This document shows positions 28,209 to 35,686 of a DNA stretch of 64,000 bases, piece by piece; the stretch's first letter is position 1, and the number at the start of each line of letters is the position of its first letter. The position numbers and the translations under genes are program-made. Under the pieces are notes generated by a model. The model had not been told where the DNA came from. It worked only from the letters and a program-made list of their open reading frames with translations, and made no database searches. The DNA comes from Aminobacter ciceronei. Its GTDB lineage: Bacteria; Pseudomonadota; Alphaproteobacteria; Rhizobiales; Rhizobiaceae. Location: the NCBI RefSeq assembly GCF_014138625.1, contig NZ_JACJHY010000010.1, positions 124,001-188,000 on the forward strand, read 5' to 3'.

Positions 28209-28283
28209 TCAGCCCAATATGAGCAAATGACTCGCGTAGCCGGCGCCAACGGTCACCCAAAACAGCAGATCAAGGTAGCTCAT
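28209..28283 (-). CDS. Possible 24-residue membrane micropeptide
   Basis: An ATG frame that starts 5 bases after the stop of the 71-residue gene and is preceded by a GGGG-rich stretch. The product begins MSYLDLLFWVTVGAG and ends HLLILG: almost entirely hydrophobic, enough for one membrane helix. It is the last frame before the operon hairpin. There is no homology argument; the call rests on position, start spacing and composition only. Confidence 0.3.
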   Translation of the reverse strand: MSYLDLLFWVTVGAGYASHLLILG

Positions 28284-28288
28284 GCCGC

Positions 28289-28504
28289 CTACCCCTGATC
28301 ATCGCGCACCGCGTCCAGCAAATCATGCTGTTGCCCCGCCAAGCCAATGGCGAGCACCATGCAACTTGCTAGACCGCTGGCGACCTGCTGTGTCGTCATG
28401 CCGCTGACCTCATTGATGGTCGACGAAGCATGCGCACATACGGCCAAGAGCCCCAACAGATGCAGGGAACGGTCGATGTCCTCAGATGTCACCGCCGCCT
28501 TCAT
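28289..28504 (-). CDS. Hypothetical protein coupled to the EPSLGW-repeat gene
   Basis: A 71-residue protein I do not recognise. It begins MKAAVTSEDIDRSLHLLGLLAVCAHASS and has a mildly hydrophobic middle (VASGLASCMVLAIGLAGQ). Its start overlaps the stop of the upstream 439-residue gene (TGATG), so translation is coupled. The tight link suggests a shared function. Confidence 0.6.
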   Translation of the reverse strand: MKAAVTSEDIDRSLHLLGLLAVCAHASSTINEVSGMTTQQVASGLASCMVLAIGLAGQQHDLLDAVRDDQG

Positions 28505-29823
28505 CAGTGGATGACCTTGACGTCGTTGGAAGCCACGAAGGTGCGCATGATCGTTCCGTCGGGCATCCGGTGCGCACGCTCGGCATAGGTGAGCTTTTGA
28601 GCCTGCCGCCGCATTTCGGCCGCGCGTTTGGCCAACATCTCGCCATCTGTGACCACCGGCCCCGGAACATAGTCCGCCGGCGCCACTTCACAATGCCACA
28701 CGGCCAGCACGTCCTTGCGCTGATAGGTAATGCGTGTTGGCGGGTTGAGCATTTCGACCACGTAAGCGTCTTCTGTCTGGGAGACGAGGCGTTTGACTTT
28801 CATGACATGGTCGCCGCTCGACACCTTCGCCGGATCACGGAAAACCACGACGAACCCGCCTGGCTTCAAGGACTGTTGTCTATCGACGAAAAGACGTGAG
28901 CCATCTGCAATGAGGGGTTCACAGCAACTGCCGGCGCCTACCATTGAGAAGCGGTCTGGAAAGAACTCAGGCAGCACTGCTGGGTTGCGGACGTCGGAGC
29001 GTGCGCCGCGCTCGGAGAGCGTTTCCGAACTCATCCAATATAGTCCATCCTCATCCCCGACACCGCTTTCAGCAGGATCAGCCTCCAACTCATTGTCGCC
29101 AAGCTGGCAAGCCTCAGTGTCGTTATCGTCCTCGCCAGCGCGCCAACCTGTTCCTATGCCGACAAAGCCGAGGCTGGCCTCGTACTCATCCCTGGCCTGC
29201 AGGACCGCCTGCGAGCCATCACCCCAGCCTAGCGAATACTCGTCGTCTTGGTCCGGTTCGCGCTCGTCATCGTCTTCACGATCATCCCCAGATGCGTCAC
29301 CTTTGGCCCATTGCTCCTGATTATGGCTCCGGTCATGGTAAACAGCGCCGCTCCGGGGCTGCTGAACGCCACAAGCAATGAACTCCCGCGACGAAGGATG
29401 GCTTTCGGCTGCGGCCAGGCACGGCTCATTCTCGCCATCGGCGACGACTGCAATCCCTGTCGACCATCCGTTTTGCGCCCCGTCCTTGGATCGTCCATGA
29501 CCAAGGGGCCGCGGATGGTTTTCAGTCGCCCCGAGCGTTGGCTCGGCATCTGCCCAGTCGGCTTCACGGTCGCTGTCCTGGGACATGTCACCGCATGCCG
29601 GCTGAGCAGCATTCGGCCAGCCAAGCCAAGGTTCGTCGTCGGAGTTGTCTTCAAGGTCGGGGTCAGGCTCCATGGTGTCGAGCATATCTATCAAGCACTC
29701 GATGGTGGCCGATATGGAAAGCCGGTGGCCTTCCTTGCAGGTGACAAAGACGAACCCGCCGTCGACTTGGAGCTTCGGCATAAAATCGGGGGCGTCATGC
29801 CCCCCATTTGTGTGAAGGGTCAT
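28504..29823 (-). CDS. Acidic EPxLGW-repeat protein with a C-terminal S24-peptidase-like domain
   Basis: A 439-residue protein in two parts. Residues 1-50 form a small domain (MPKLQVDGGFVFVTCKEGHRLSISAT). Residues 50-260 are acidic and low in complexity, with degenerate repeats EPWLGW (64-69), EPTLG (94-98), EPCL (133-136), EYSLGW (195-200) and EASLG (215-219). Residues about 270-385 resemble the LexA/S24 fold: SMVGAGSCCEPLIADGSRLFVDRQQSLKPGGFVVV matches the G-x-S-M-x-P-x-I-x-D-G segment, but a Cys appears where the catalytic Ser is expected, while MKVKRL keeps a lysine at the other catalytic position. The C-terminal tail is basic. Similar acidic repeat proteins occur in rhizobial accessory regions without known function. 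It starts two coupled small genes and lies beside tRNA-Lys. Confidence 0.7.
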   Translation of the reverse strand: MTLHTNGGHDAPDFMPKLQVDGGFVFVTCKEGHRLSISATIECLIDMLDTMEPDPDLEDNSDDEPWLGWPNAAQPACGDMSQDSDREADWADAEPTLGATENHPRPLGHGRSKDGAQNGWSTGIAVVADGENEPCLAAAESHPSSREFIACGVQQPRSGAVYHDRSHNQEQWAKGDASGDDREDDDEREPDQDDEYSLGWGDGSQAVLQARDEYEASLGFVGIGTGWRAGEDDNDTEACQLGDNELEADPAESGVGDEDGLYWMSSETLSERGARSDVRNPAVLPEFFPDRFSMVGAGSCCEPLIADGSRLFVDRQQSLKPGGFVVVFRDPAKVSSGDHVMKVKRLVSQTEDAYVVEMLNPPTRITYQRKDVLAVWHCEVAPADYVPGPVVTDGEMLAKRAAEMRRQAQKLTYAERAHRMPDGTIMRTFVASNDVKVIH

Positions 29824-30339
29824 TTTTCAGTACTCGCGGTTTTAGACCGACCGTCACAGTCGGTGGAGGGACCTTCCCGTCACAGAAAGGCCTTCCGCGC
29901 TGGTGGCGGACCAGCAGCCGGGGGGTGACACCTGCCGCGAGACAGGTCGAACGATTTTAAGGGTCACCCCTCTGGACATAGCGTTCGCCCCCGGCCATAT
30001 TCAGCCGAGTTGGAACGCCCGCCAAGGCGTATCCGGTGGCACATTACGGCCCGCCAAGGCCATGTGCGCCTCAGCAGCACCTACGACGCCAATCGTGGTT
30101 CCTGCTTATCGCGGTCAGGTTGTCACACCCGCGCCTACCTTCATCTGATTTGCTTAAGATTGCAAGAACGCCCTCCGGGGCGCCTCTTTGCGCATGGAAA
30201 TTTAGCTCCCGCCACCTTTCGGCGCGCGGGGCCGTTTCGTGCTCCATTAATCGACCTGTCCGATTAATTTGACAAACACAATGCGTTGGAGCGGCTTTTG
30301 AAAAAATGATCTCCTCGATTTAATATCTGGAGAAAAAAA
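29824..30339. promoter_or_regulatory. Divergent intergenic region upstream of the YeiH gene
   Basis: A 516-base region between the minus-strand repeat-protein gene and the plus-strand exporter gene. The GC content falls sharply towards 30250-30340. It holds a weak 6-bp hairpin near 29847 (ACCGAC...GTCGGT) and, near its right end, a perfect inverted repeat beside a TTGACA box, listed separately. No convincing gene is seen. Confidence 0.5.
30246..30274 (+). promoter_or_regulatory. Inverted-repeat operator candidate and TTGACA box before yeiH
   Basis: ATTAATCG (30246-30253), a 7-base spacer and CGATTAAT (30261-30268) form a perfect 8-bp inverted repeat directly followed by TTGACA (30269-30274), a consensus -35 hexamer. 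No good -10 is seen at 17 bases, so activator dependence is plausible. The layout suits a LysR- or GntR-type regulator. It lies 66 bases before the exporter start codon. Confidence 0.5.
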
Positions 30340-31383
30340 TTGTCCGTCGACCTTGCCGATAACCGCTTGTCGCTTCCACAGGCGCCCATGAAAAAGGGCG
30401 ACGAAACGCACAACGTGATCCGGCCTGGTATTGTGCTAGCCTGCACAATTGCAGGCGCTGGGTTCTCCCTAAAGCAGCTACCTGGCATGGCGTTGCTCAG
30501 CCCGCTGATACTGGCTGTGCTAGTTGGAATCGTATTCTCTAATACGGTCGGCGTGATGGCCAATGCCAAGGCGGGCATTGCCTTTTCACAGAAGACGTTG
30601 CTGCGTGCCGCTATCGTTGCGCTCGGCTTCCAACTCACGGCAACGCAGATTGTCTCGATTGGCGTGCAGGGAATTGTTGTCACAGTAATTGCTCTCGTCA
30701 CAACTTTCGGGTTCACCATCCTGTTGGGCCGCTGGATGGGGGTCGATCAAAAGCTAACTGAACTGATTGCCGCAGGAACGTCTATCTGCGGCGCATCTGC
30801 AATCGTTGCCACCAATGCCGTGACGAATGCTCGAAGCGAGCAGGTCGCCTATGCAATCGCTTGCATCACTTTGTTCGGCACTGTCGCCATGCTATGCTAC
30901 CCCCTGCTGATGGGTAGCTTCGGCCTTGATCAGCATGCTTTCGGGCTGTGGGCCGGCGCTTCCATTCATGAGGTAGCGCAAGTGGTTGGCGCAAGCTTCC
31001 AGGGCGGTCCCCAAGCGGGCGAGATCGGCACCGTCGTCAAGCTCGCACGTATCGCCATGCTCGCGCCCATGGTCATCGCTCTTGGCGCTATTGCCATGCA
31101 CCGCAAGGGTACAGCGGAGGCCAAGCGCCCGCCGCTCCCTTGGTTCGTTTTTGCCTTCGTCGGGGTTGTTGGTCTGAACAGCCTGGTAACGATACCCGCT
31201 GAGGCGACGGTACTGTTGAAATCGGTCACCACATGCCTTCTGTCGGTCGGCTTGGCCGCGATGGGGCTGGGCACGAACGTTGCCGAAATCCGCAGGCATG
31301 GTTGGCGCCCGTTGGTTCTGGCGCTGTCGGCTTCCCTGTTCATCGCAGGACTCAGCCTCGCGTTGATCAAGATCGAGTACTAA
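30340..31383 (+). CDS. YeiH-family putative sulfate exporter (COG2855)
   Basis: A 347-residue inner-membrane protein with about ten hydrophobic segments of the YeiH/TauZ-like family, often annotated as putative sulfate exporters near sulfonate degradation genes. Conserved parts include [17 protein letters not shown] near residues 145-161 and [18 protein letters not shown] near 203-220. The TTG at 30340 is used because GGAGA stands 6 bases upstream; an ATG 16 codons later is possible. It heads a plus-strand cassette with the PxpA-like gene and an ABC importer, and base use is lower in GC than in the flanking core genes. Confidence 0.85.
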   Translation: MSVDLADNRLSLPQAPMKKGDETHNVIRPGIVLACTIAGAGFSLKQLPGMALLSPLILAVLVGIVFSNTVGVMANAKAGIAFSQKTLLRAAIVALGFQLTATQIVSIGVQGIVVTVIALVTTFGFTILLGRWMGVDQKLTELIAAGTSICGASAIVATNAVTNARSEQVAYAIACITLFGTVAMLCYPLLMGSFGLDQHAFGLWAGASIHEVAQVVGASFQGGPQAGEIGTVVKLARIAMLAPMVIALGAIAMHRKGTAEAKRPPLPWFVFAFVGVVGLNSLVTIPAEATVLLKSVTTCLLSVGLAAMGLGTNVAEIRRHGWRPLVLALSASLFIAGLSLALIKIEY

Positions 31384-31424
31384 GGGACACATTGGCGCAG
31401 GGTAAGTGGTGGAGGTATCAGGTC

Positions 31425-32198
31425 GTGGCGCTGGTTAATCTGAACGCAGATATGGGAGAATCGTTCGGTCGGTATAGGCTGGGCAACGACGAAGCGCTGA
31501 TCAAGCATGTTCTTTCGGCCAATATTGCCTGCGGGTATCATGCTGCTGATCCAGGTACTATCCACGCCACTGTAAAGCTCGCAAAGGACCATGGGGTCGA
31601 AATAGGTGCGCATGTCGCTTATCCCGACCTGGCTGGTTTCGGCCGTCGCAAGATGGGGTTGAGCGAGCAGGAAGTGTTCGAGATAACCGTATATCAGATC
31701 GGCGCGGTGAAAGCATTTTGTGCAGCGGAGAATGTTCCGCTGAACCACGTCAAACCGCATGGCGAGCTTTATCTCGCGGCGGCTGTCGATCCGGAAGTGG
31801 CACGGGGCGTCGTGCGTGCTCTGAAGGCTGTCGATGACAGCCTTCTTCTTTTTCTTGTCGGTCCTATCGTTGATGCCGCATGCCGAGACTTGGGCATCAT
31901 GATGGTCAATGAGGGATATGTTGACCTCGATTACAATCCGGACGGCTCGCTATACTTGGACAAGAAACGCGAGGCGCGGGACCCCGCCGAGGTTGCCCGT
32001 AACGCAATTTCGTTGGTCGAAGAGGGCGGTCGTCTCGCCCTCGATGGATCATCTTGGATAGTCCTGCCTACGCAGACCATCTGCATGCACGGAGACATGG
32101 CCAACGGTATCGAACTCGCCAAGAAGACGCGGAAAGAACTGCAGAACAGAGGACATAGAGTAGTCAAGTCGCGCCTTGTGGCGTTGGCTTCATTGTAA
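31425..32198 (+). CDS. LamB/YcsF family protein (PxpA-like, 5-oxoprolinase subunit A homologue)
   Basis: A 257-residue cytoplasmic protein of the PxpA family. In PxpABC this subunit helps open 5-oxoproline to glutamate. The GTG start at 31425 is preceded by GGAGGT at 8 bases, giving V-ALVNLNADMGESFGRY. Family motifs follow: NIACGYHAADP near 33-43, IGAHVAYPDLAGFGRR near 60-76 and HVKPHGELYL near 105-114. Two deviations stand out: AHVAYPD where AHPSYPD is usual, and GYVDLDYNPDGSL where the family normally reads FADRxYxxDGxL. No pxpB or pxpC is adjacent, so a role other than 5-oxoproline cleavage is possible. Confidence 0.82.
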   Translation: MALVNLNADMGESFGRYRLGNDEALIKHVLSANIACGYHAADPGTIHATVKLAKDHGVEIGAHVAYPDLAGFGRRKMGLSEQEVFEITVYQIGAVKAFCAAENVPLNHVKPHGELYLAAAVDPEVARGVVRALKAVDDSLLLFLVGPIVDAACRDLGIMMVNEGYVDLDYNPDGSLYLDKKREARDPAEVARNAISLVEEGGRLALDGSSWIVLPTQTICMHGDMANGIELAKKTRKELQNRGHRVVKSRLVALASL

Positions 32199-32215
32199 AA
32201 CATCGGGAGGAGTCA

Positions 32216-33175
32216 ATGAATTTTAGAACACTTTTGACGGCGCTGATTTTCGGCGCCGCTATTTTATCTACTGCCGCATCGGCGGAACCAGTTCGGATTT
32301 TCGCGGGCTCCAGCCCCACGTTCGCCCCGGTCTTTGTGGCCGACCAACAGGGCTACTTCAAGGAGGAAGGATTGGAGGCTGTGGTGAGGCCTTTCCCCTC
32401 TGGCGCTGAGGCTATTGAGGGTTTCCGATCTGGCGCGGCCGACTTCCTCGTCGCTGCCGATGTGCCTCTGTCGTATCTTCTTACGGGAGGCGACGTCGTT
32501 ATGGTCGCGCAGTTCTCTCAGAGCTCGCACTTTATGGTTGTTGTCGGACCAAAGGAAAAGATGGAAGCTGCCGACATCAAAGGAAAGAAAATTGGCCTGG
32601 TCTCAAAATCGGCTGGGGAATACATGCTGAGCCGTTTCCTGGACAGCAAGGGACTGACATTGAACGACGTCGAGCGCATCAACCTCGCGCCCTTCGACCA
32701 AATCTCCGCCCTCGTTCAAGGCGACGTCTATGCCGTTTCCTCATGGAAGCCTTTCGACCAAAAGATGGTACAGCTAAGTCGCGGCGAAATGATACCAGCC
32801 GCCTGGAACGGCCAAGTCGGCTTCGACATTTACTCCGGAATAGTAGCCAAGCGCGAGCTGTTGGAGAAGCAGCCCGAGACGGTGGAGAAAGTGGTGCGCG
32901 CACTGCTTAAGGCCACCAAATATCTCGAGAAGTCCGGAGGCGTAGAAGCCAACGCCGCGGATTTGGCTGCTTATCTCAAGGCCCCGCCCGCCGATGTCCA
33001 AAGCGTGCTCGAGACTAATAAATGGGACATGCACGTTAGTAAGGACTTCCTGGACGGAATGAAGTCCGTTGGCCAATTCTTGGAAAGTCAGAAGCTGATC
33101 GCCGCGCCGATAGATTGGCAAAAGGCATTCGACTGGACTGCCTTGAAGGCAGTGGACGCCAGCCTAGTCCAATAG
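32216..33175 (+). CDS. ABC transporter substrate-binding protein, taurine/nitrate/thiamine-precursor type
   Basis: A 319-residue periplasmic binding protein of the NMT1/SsuA/TauA superfamily. GGGAGGAG lies 6 bases before the ATG. The signal peptide is MNFRTLLTALIFGAAILSTAASA (residues 1-23). The mature chain begins EPVRIFAGSSPTFAPVFVADQQGYFKEEGLEAVVRPFPSGAEAIEGFRSGAADF, the typical first lobe, and KKIGLVSKSAGEYMLSRFLDSKGLT is the second conserved block. It is followed by its ATPase and two permeases. The ligand cannot be told; sulfonates, pyrimidines or aromatic acids are candidates. Confidence 0.88.
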   Translation: MNFRTLLTALIFGAAILSTAASAEPVRIFAGSSPTFAPVFVADQQGYFKEEGLEAVVRPFPSGAEAIEGFRSGAADFLVAADVPLSYLLTGGDVVMVAQFSQSSHFMVVVGPKEKMEAADIKGKKIGLVSKSAGEYMLSRFLDSKGLTLNDVERINLAPFDQISALVQGDVYAVSSWKPFDQKMVQLSRGEMIPAAWNGQVGFDIYSGIVAKRELLEKQPETVEKVVRALLKATKYLEKSGGVEANAADLAAYLKAPPADVQSVLETNKWDMHVSKDFLDGMKSVGQFLESQKLIAAPIDWQKAFDWTALKAVDASLVQ

Positions 33176-33314
33176 GAGGCGAATAGCCTCACATTGATGA
33201 GCCGCAACGATACCAGTTCCCCTGGTGGGATGGCAGGTAAGGCGGATCAGGACGCTGGGCGGGCATCTATGCTCCGCCCAGCGGACCGTACAGACAAAAA
33301 AAGGGGAACAAAAA

Positions 33315-34073
33315 ATGCTAGCTAAGCTATGGACCAATTTCGGAATTTCAAACGTCTCGAAATCCTTCGGTAACTACCCGATCCTTGACCGGATCGACCT
33401 AGAATTTAACAGGGGCTCATTCATCTGTGTGCTCGGTCCCAGCGGATCTGGCAAAAGCACGCTACTCGATCTTATCGCGGGCTTCGAACGCCCGACTTCG
33501 GGCGCCATTCGCCTCGGATTAGAGGAAATCCGTTCGGCTGGCCCCGACCGAGTAGTTGTGTTCCAAGACGTGAGCAATGCACTCTTTCCCTGGCTGACCG
33601 TCCGAGAAAATGTCGAGTTCGGCATTTCCCGACTCCCGCGTGCTGAAAGACAGCAACGTGTCGCCCGGGTGCTCGAGATGGTCAACTTAGCCAATCATAC
33701 AAACAAGTTCCCTTCGGAACTGTCCGGCGGCATGAAACAGCGCGTACAGATCGCACGCGGGCTCGCCATGGAGCCAGACATGCTTTTGATGGATGAACCG
33801 TTTGGGGCGCTGGATGCCATTACTCGCAAAAAGCTTCAGACTGACCTCAAATCTCTTTGGGAGGAGACAGGGAAGACCATTTTCTTCGTCACGCATGACA
33901 TTGAGGAAGCTTTGCTTCTGGCGACCGAAATCGTCGTACTTTCGACCGGTCCTGGCGCACGCGTGAAGGAATGGATTCGGCGCGACCAAATTCCACAGGA
34001 TCCCGCCACGGTCGAATATGTCGCAATGAAGACCCGCCTTGAGAGGGCACTCGACATCGATGAGGACCACTGA
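33315..34073 (+). CDS. ABC transporter ATP-binding protein, taurine/nitrate type
   Basis: A 252-residue ATPase of the SsuB/TauB/NrtD group. Walker A is GPSGSGKST near residues 40-48, the Q-loop VVVFQDVSNALFPWLTV near 80-95 carries the family's LFPW element, the signature is LSGGMKQR near 137-144 and Walker B is LLMDEPFGALD near 157-167, with the switch His in FVTHDIEEAL. The ATG at 33315 has AAGGGGAA 7 bases upstream. The stop is directly followed by the start of the first permease gene. Confidence 0.92.
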   Translation: MLAKLWTNFGISNVSKSFGNYPILDRIDLEFNRGSFICVLGPSGSGKSTLLDLIAGFERPTSGAIRLGLEEIRSAGPDRVVVFQDVSNALFPWLTVRENVEFGISRLPRAERQQRVARVLEMVNLANHTNKFPSELSGGMKQRVQIARGLAMEPDMLLMDEPFGALDAITRKKLQTDLKSLWEETGKTIFFVTHDIEEALLLATEIVVLSTGPGARVKEWIRRDQIPQDPATVEYVAMKTRLERALDIDEDH

Positions 34074-34074
34074 G

Positions 34075-34830
34075 ATGCGTGTGCTCTATGCGGGGCTAGG
34101 CGTCGCCATCGTCATCGCGGTTTGGCAACTGATGGCAAATGCAATCGCCTTTGACATGCTCTTCCCACCTCCGAGGGTAGTTGGCGCTAGTGCATATGAT
34201 ATGATTGTGAGTGGCAGCATGACCGACGATGTCGGCGCGAGCCTGTGGCGACTGCTACTCGCCTTATTGATCGGCGTCCCGGCTGGCATTCTCATAGGCG
34301 TGGCTATCGGCTGGTGGCCTATCGCGAACGCTATTGTCCAGCCCTTTATTCGTATGTTCAACGCCATCCCGGCGATAGCGCTAGTGCCGTTTAGTCTGTT
34401 GTGGCTCGGAGTGACGGAACAGTCTCGTATCGCGTTGCTAGTCTATACGATCACCCTAACCGTGCTCATTAGCACGCGGGCCGGTGTGCGCAATGTAAGC
34501 CGCATCAAGTTGCGGGCGGGCGAATGCCTTGGCGTCCGCGGCCCCCAGGCGCTGTTCAAGATAGTGCTGCCGTCCTGCATACCCGCAATCATTATTGGCA
34601 TACGTACGGCGATCGGCCTTGGCGTCATGGTCGTAGTGGCAGCCGAGATGCTGGGCGCTGAAAGCGGTGTCGGTTATCGACTTATGCAAGCCCGCTCGCA
34701 ATTCGACACCGCCGCCCTGATGGCTAGTATCATTGGACTGGGATTGCTGGCGTTGCTACTGGACCGCGCCTTTGAGTTCGCAGTGGAGACCTTATTGCCA
34801 CGCTACTCGACCAAGCGGAGGATCAAGTAA
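34075..34830 (+). CDS. ABC transporter permease (BPD_transp_1), first subunit
   Basis: A 251-residue inner-membrane permease of the TauC/SsuC group with about six hydrophobic segments. The EAA loop region reads CLGVRGPQALFKIVLPSCIPAIIIGIRTAIGLGVMVVVAAEML near residues 160-205. The ATG at 34075 is one base after the ATPase stop and has GAGGA 8 bases upstream; two upstream in-frame starts lie inside the ATPase gene and were not used. Confidence 0.9.
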   Translation: MRVLYAGLGVAIVIAVWQLMANAIAFDMLFPPPRVVGASAYDMIVSGSMTDDVGASLWRLLLALLIGVPAGILIGVAIGWWPIANAIVQPFIRMFNAIPAIALVPFSLLWLGVTEQSRIALLVYTITLTVLISTRAGVRNVSRIKLRAGECLGVRGPQALFKIVLPSCIPAIIIGIRTAIGLGVMVVVAAEMLGAESGVGYRLMQARSQFDTAALMASIIGLGLLALLLDRAFEFAVETLLPRYSTKRRIK

Positions 34831-35588
34831 TGTCTGGCTTTCGTATGACGACCTTGTCGACGCTTTCACTGTGCTCCTTCGTCATTATGTGGGCGATTGC
34901 CGCCGGGTCTATTGGACGTCCAGACCTCGTGCCGAGCCCTCTGCAGGTGGTTGAGGCTCTCAAGGGCATGTTGTCTTCAGGTGAGATTGTGAAGGCTACT
35001 ATTACGAGCCTGGGCCGCGTAGTCGTCGGCTATCTGCTGGGGGGTGTTGCCGGCGTAGTCACAGGTATCATCCTCGGGCGTATCACCATCATCCGCGAAT
35101 CGTTCAGCATCATATTTGATGTTGCAAAGGGTATACCTCCCATCGCGCTAGTACCGGTCGTAATCATGTGGTTTGGCATCGGCGAAATGTCCAAATGGCT
35201 GGTTATCGCTTATGTAGTTTGGGTGGTGGTCACTATTAGCACGCTGGTTGGTGCCAAGGAGGTGCCGTTAATCCGTTTGCGCACTGCAGAGATCATCGGG
35301 TTGGGGCCACTCGAGCGACTCTACCGGGTTGTACTGCCATCGGTAGTGCCCTACGCCCTAATAGGTCTACGCAACGCGGTCGGCTTTGCTTTCGTGGCGT
35401 TGGTATCCGCTGAATTGATTGGTGCCAATTCAGGGTTGGGACAGATTATCATGGATTCACGGTTCGCGCTGCAAACCGACCGCATGGTCGTTGGCATCTT
35501 CGTGCTAGGCGGTGTTGGCGCGATTTGTCAGATTCTGTTCGAGTTGATGGAGCGCCTGATTCTAGCTCGGCGCTTCCAGACAGGTTAG
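34830..35588 (+). CDS. ABC transporter permease (BPD_transp_1), second subunit
   Basis: A 252-residue permease of the same family as the preceding gene but clearly different in sequence, with the EAA region RLRTAEIIGLGPLERLYRVVLPSVVPYALIGLRNAVGFAFVALVSAELIGA. Start and stop overlap the first permease by one base (TAATG) and GGAGG lies 8 bases upstream. Importers of this class usually use one permease as a homodimer; two different ones imply a heterodimeric channel. Confidence 0.9.
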   Translation: MSGFRMTTLSTLSLCSFVIMWAIAAGSIGRPDLVPSPLQVVEALKGMLSSGEIVKATITSLGRVVVGYLLGGVAGVVTGIILGRITIIRESFSIIFDVAKGIPPIALVPVVIMWFGIGEMSKWLVIAYVVWVVVTISTLVGAKEVPLIRLRTAEIIGLGPLERLYRVVLPSVVPYALIGLRNAVGFAFVALVSAELIGANSGLGQIIMDSRFALQTDRMVVGIFVLGGVGAICQILFELMERLILARRFQTG

Positions 35589-35608
35589 CCCAAGACGACC
35601 GAAAGATT

Positions 35609-35637
35609 GCGCTACCCGGGCTGAAACCGGGTAGCGC
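35609..35637. terminator. Strong hairpin between the convergent permease and GlxA-type genes
   Basis: GCGCTACCCGG (35609-35619) and CCGGGTAGCGC (35627-35637) make a perfect 11-bp stem around a 7-base loop. It sits in the 98-base gap between two convergent stops. T runs are poor on both sides, yet the position suits termination of both transcripts. Confidence 0.65.
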
Positions 35638-35686
35638 CAATGCTAAATGCGGCCTAGCTGTTAGACATCTGGGCTCCAGCACCGGC

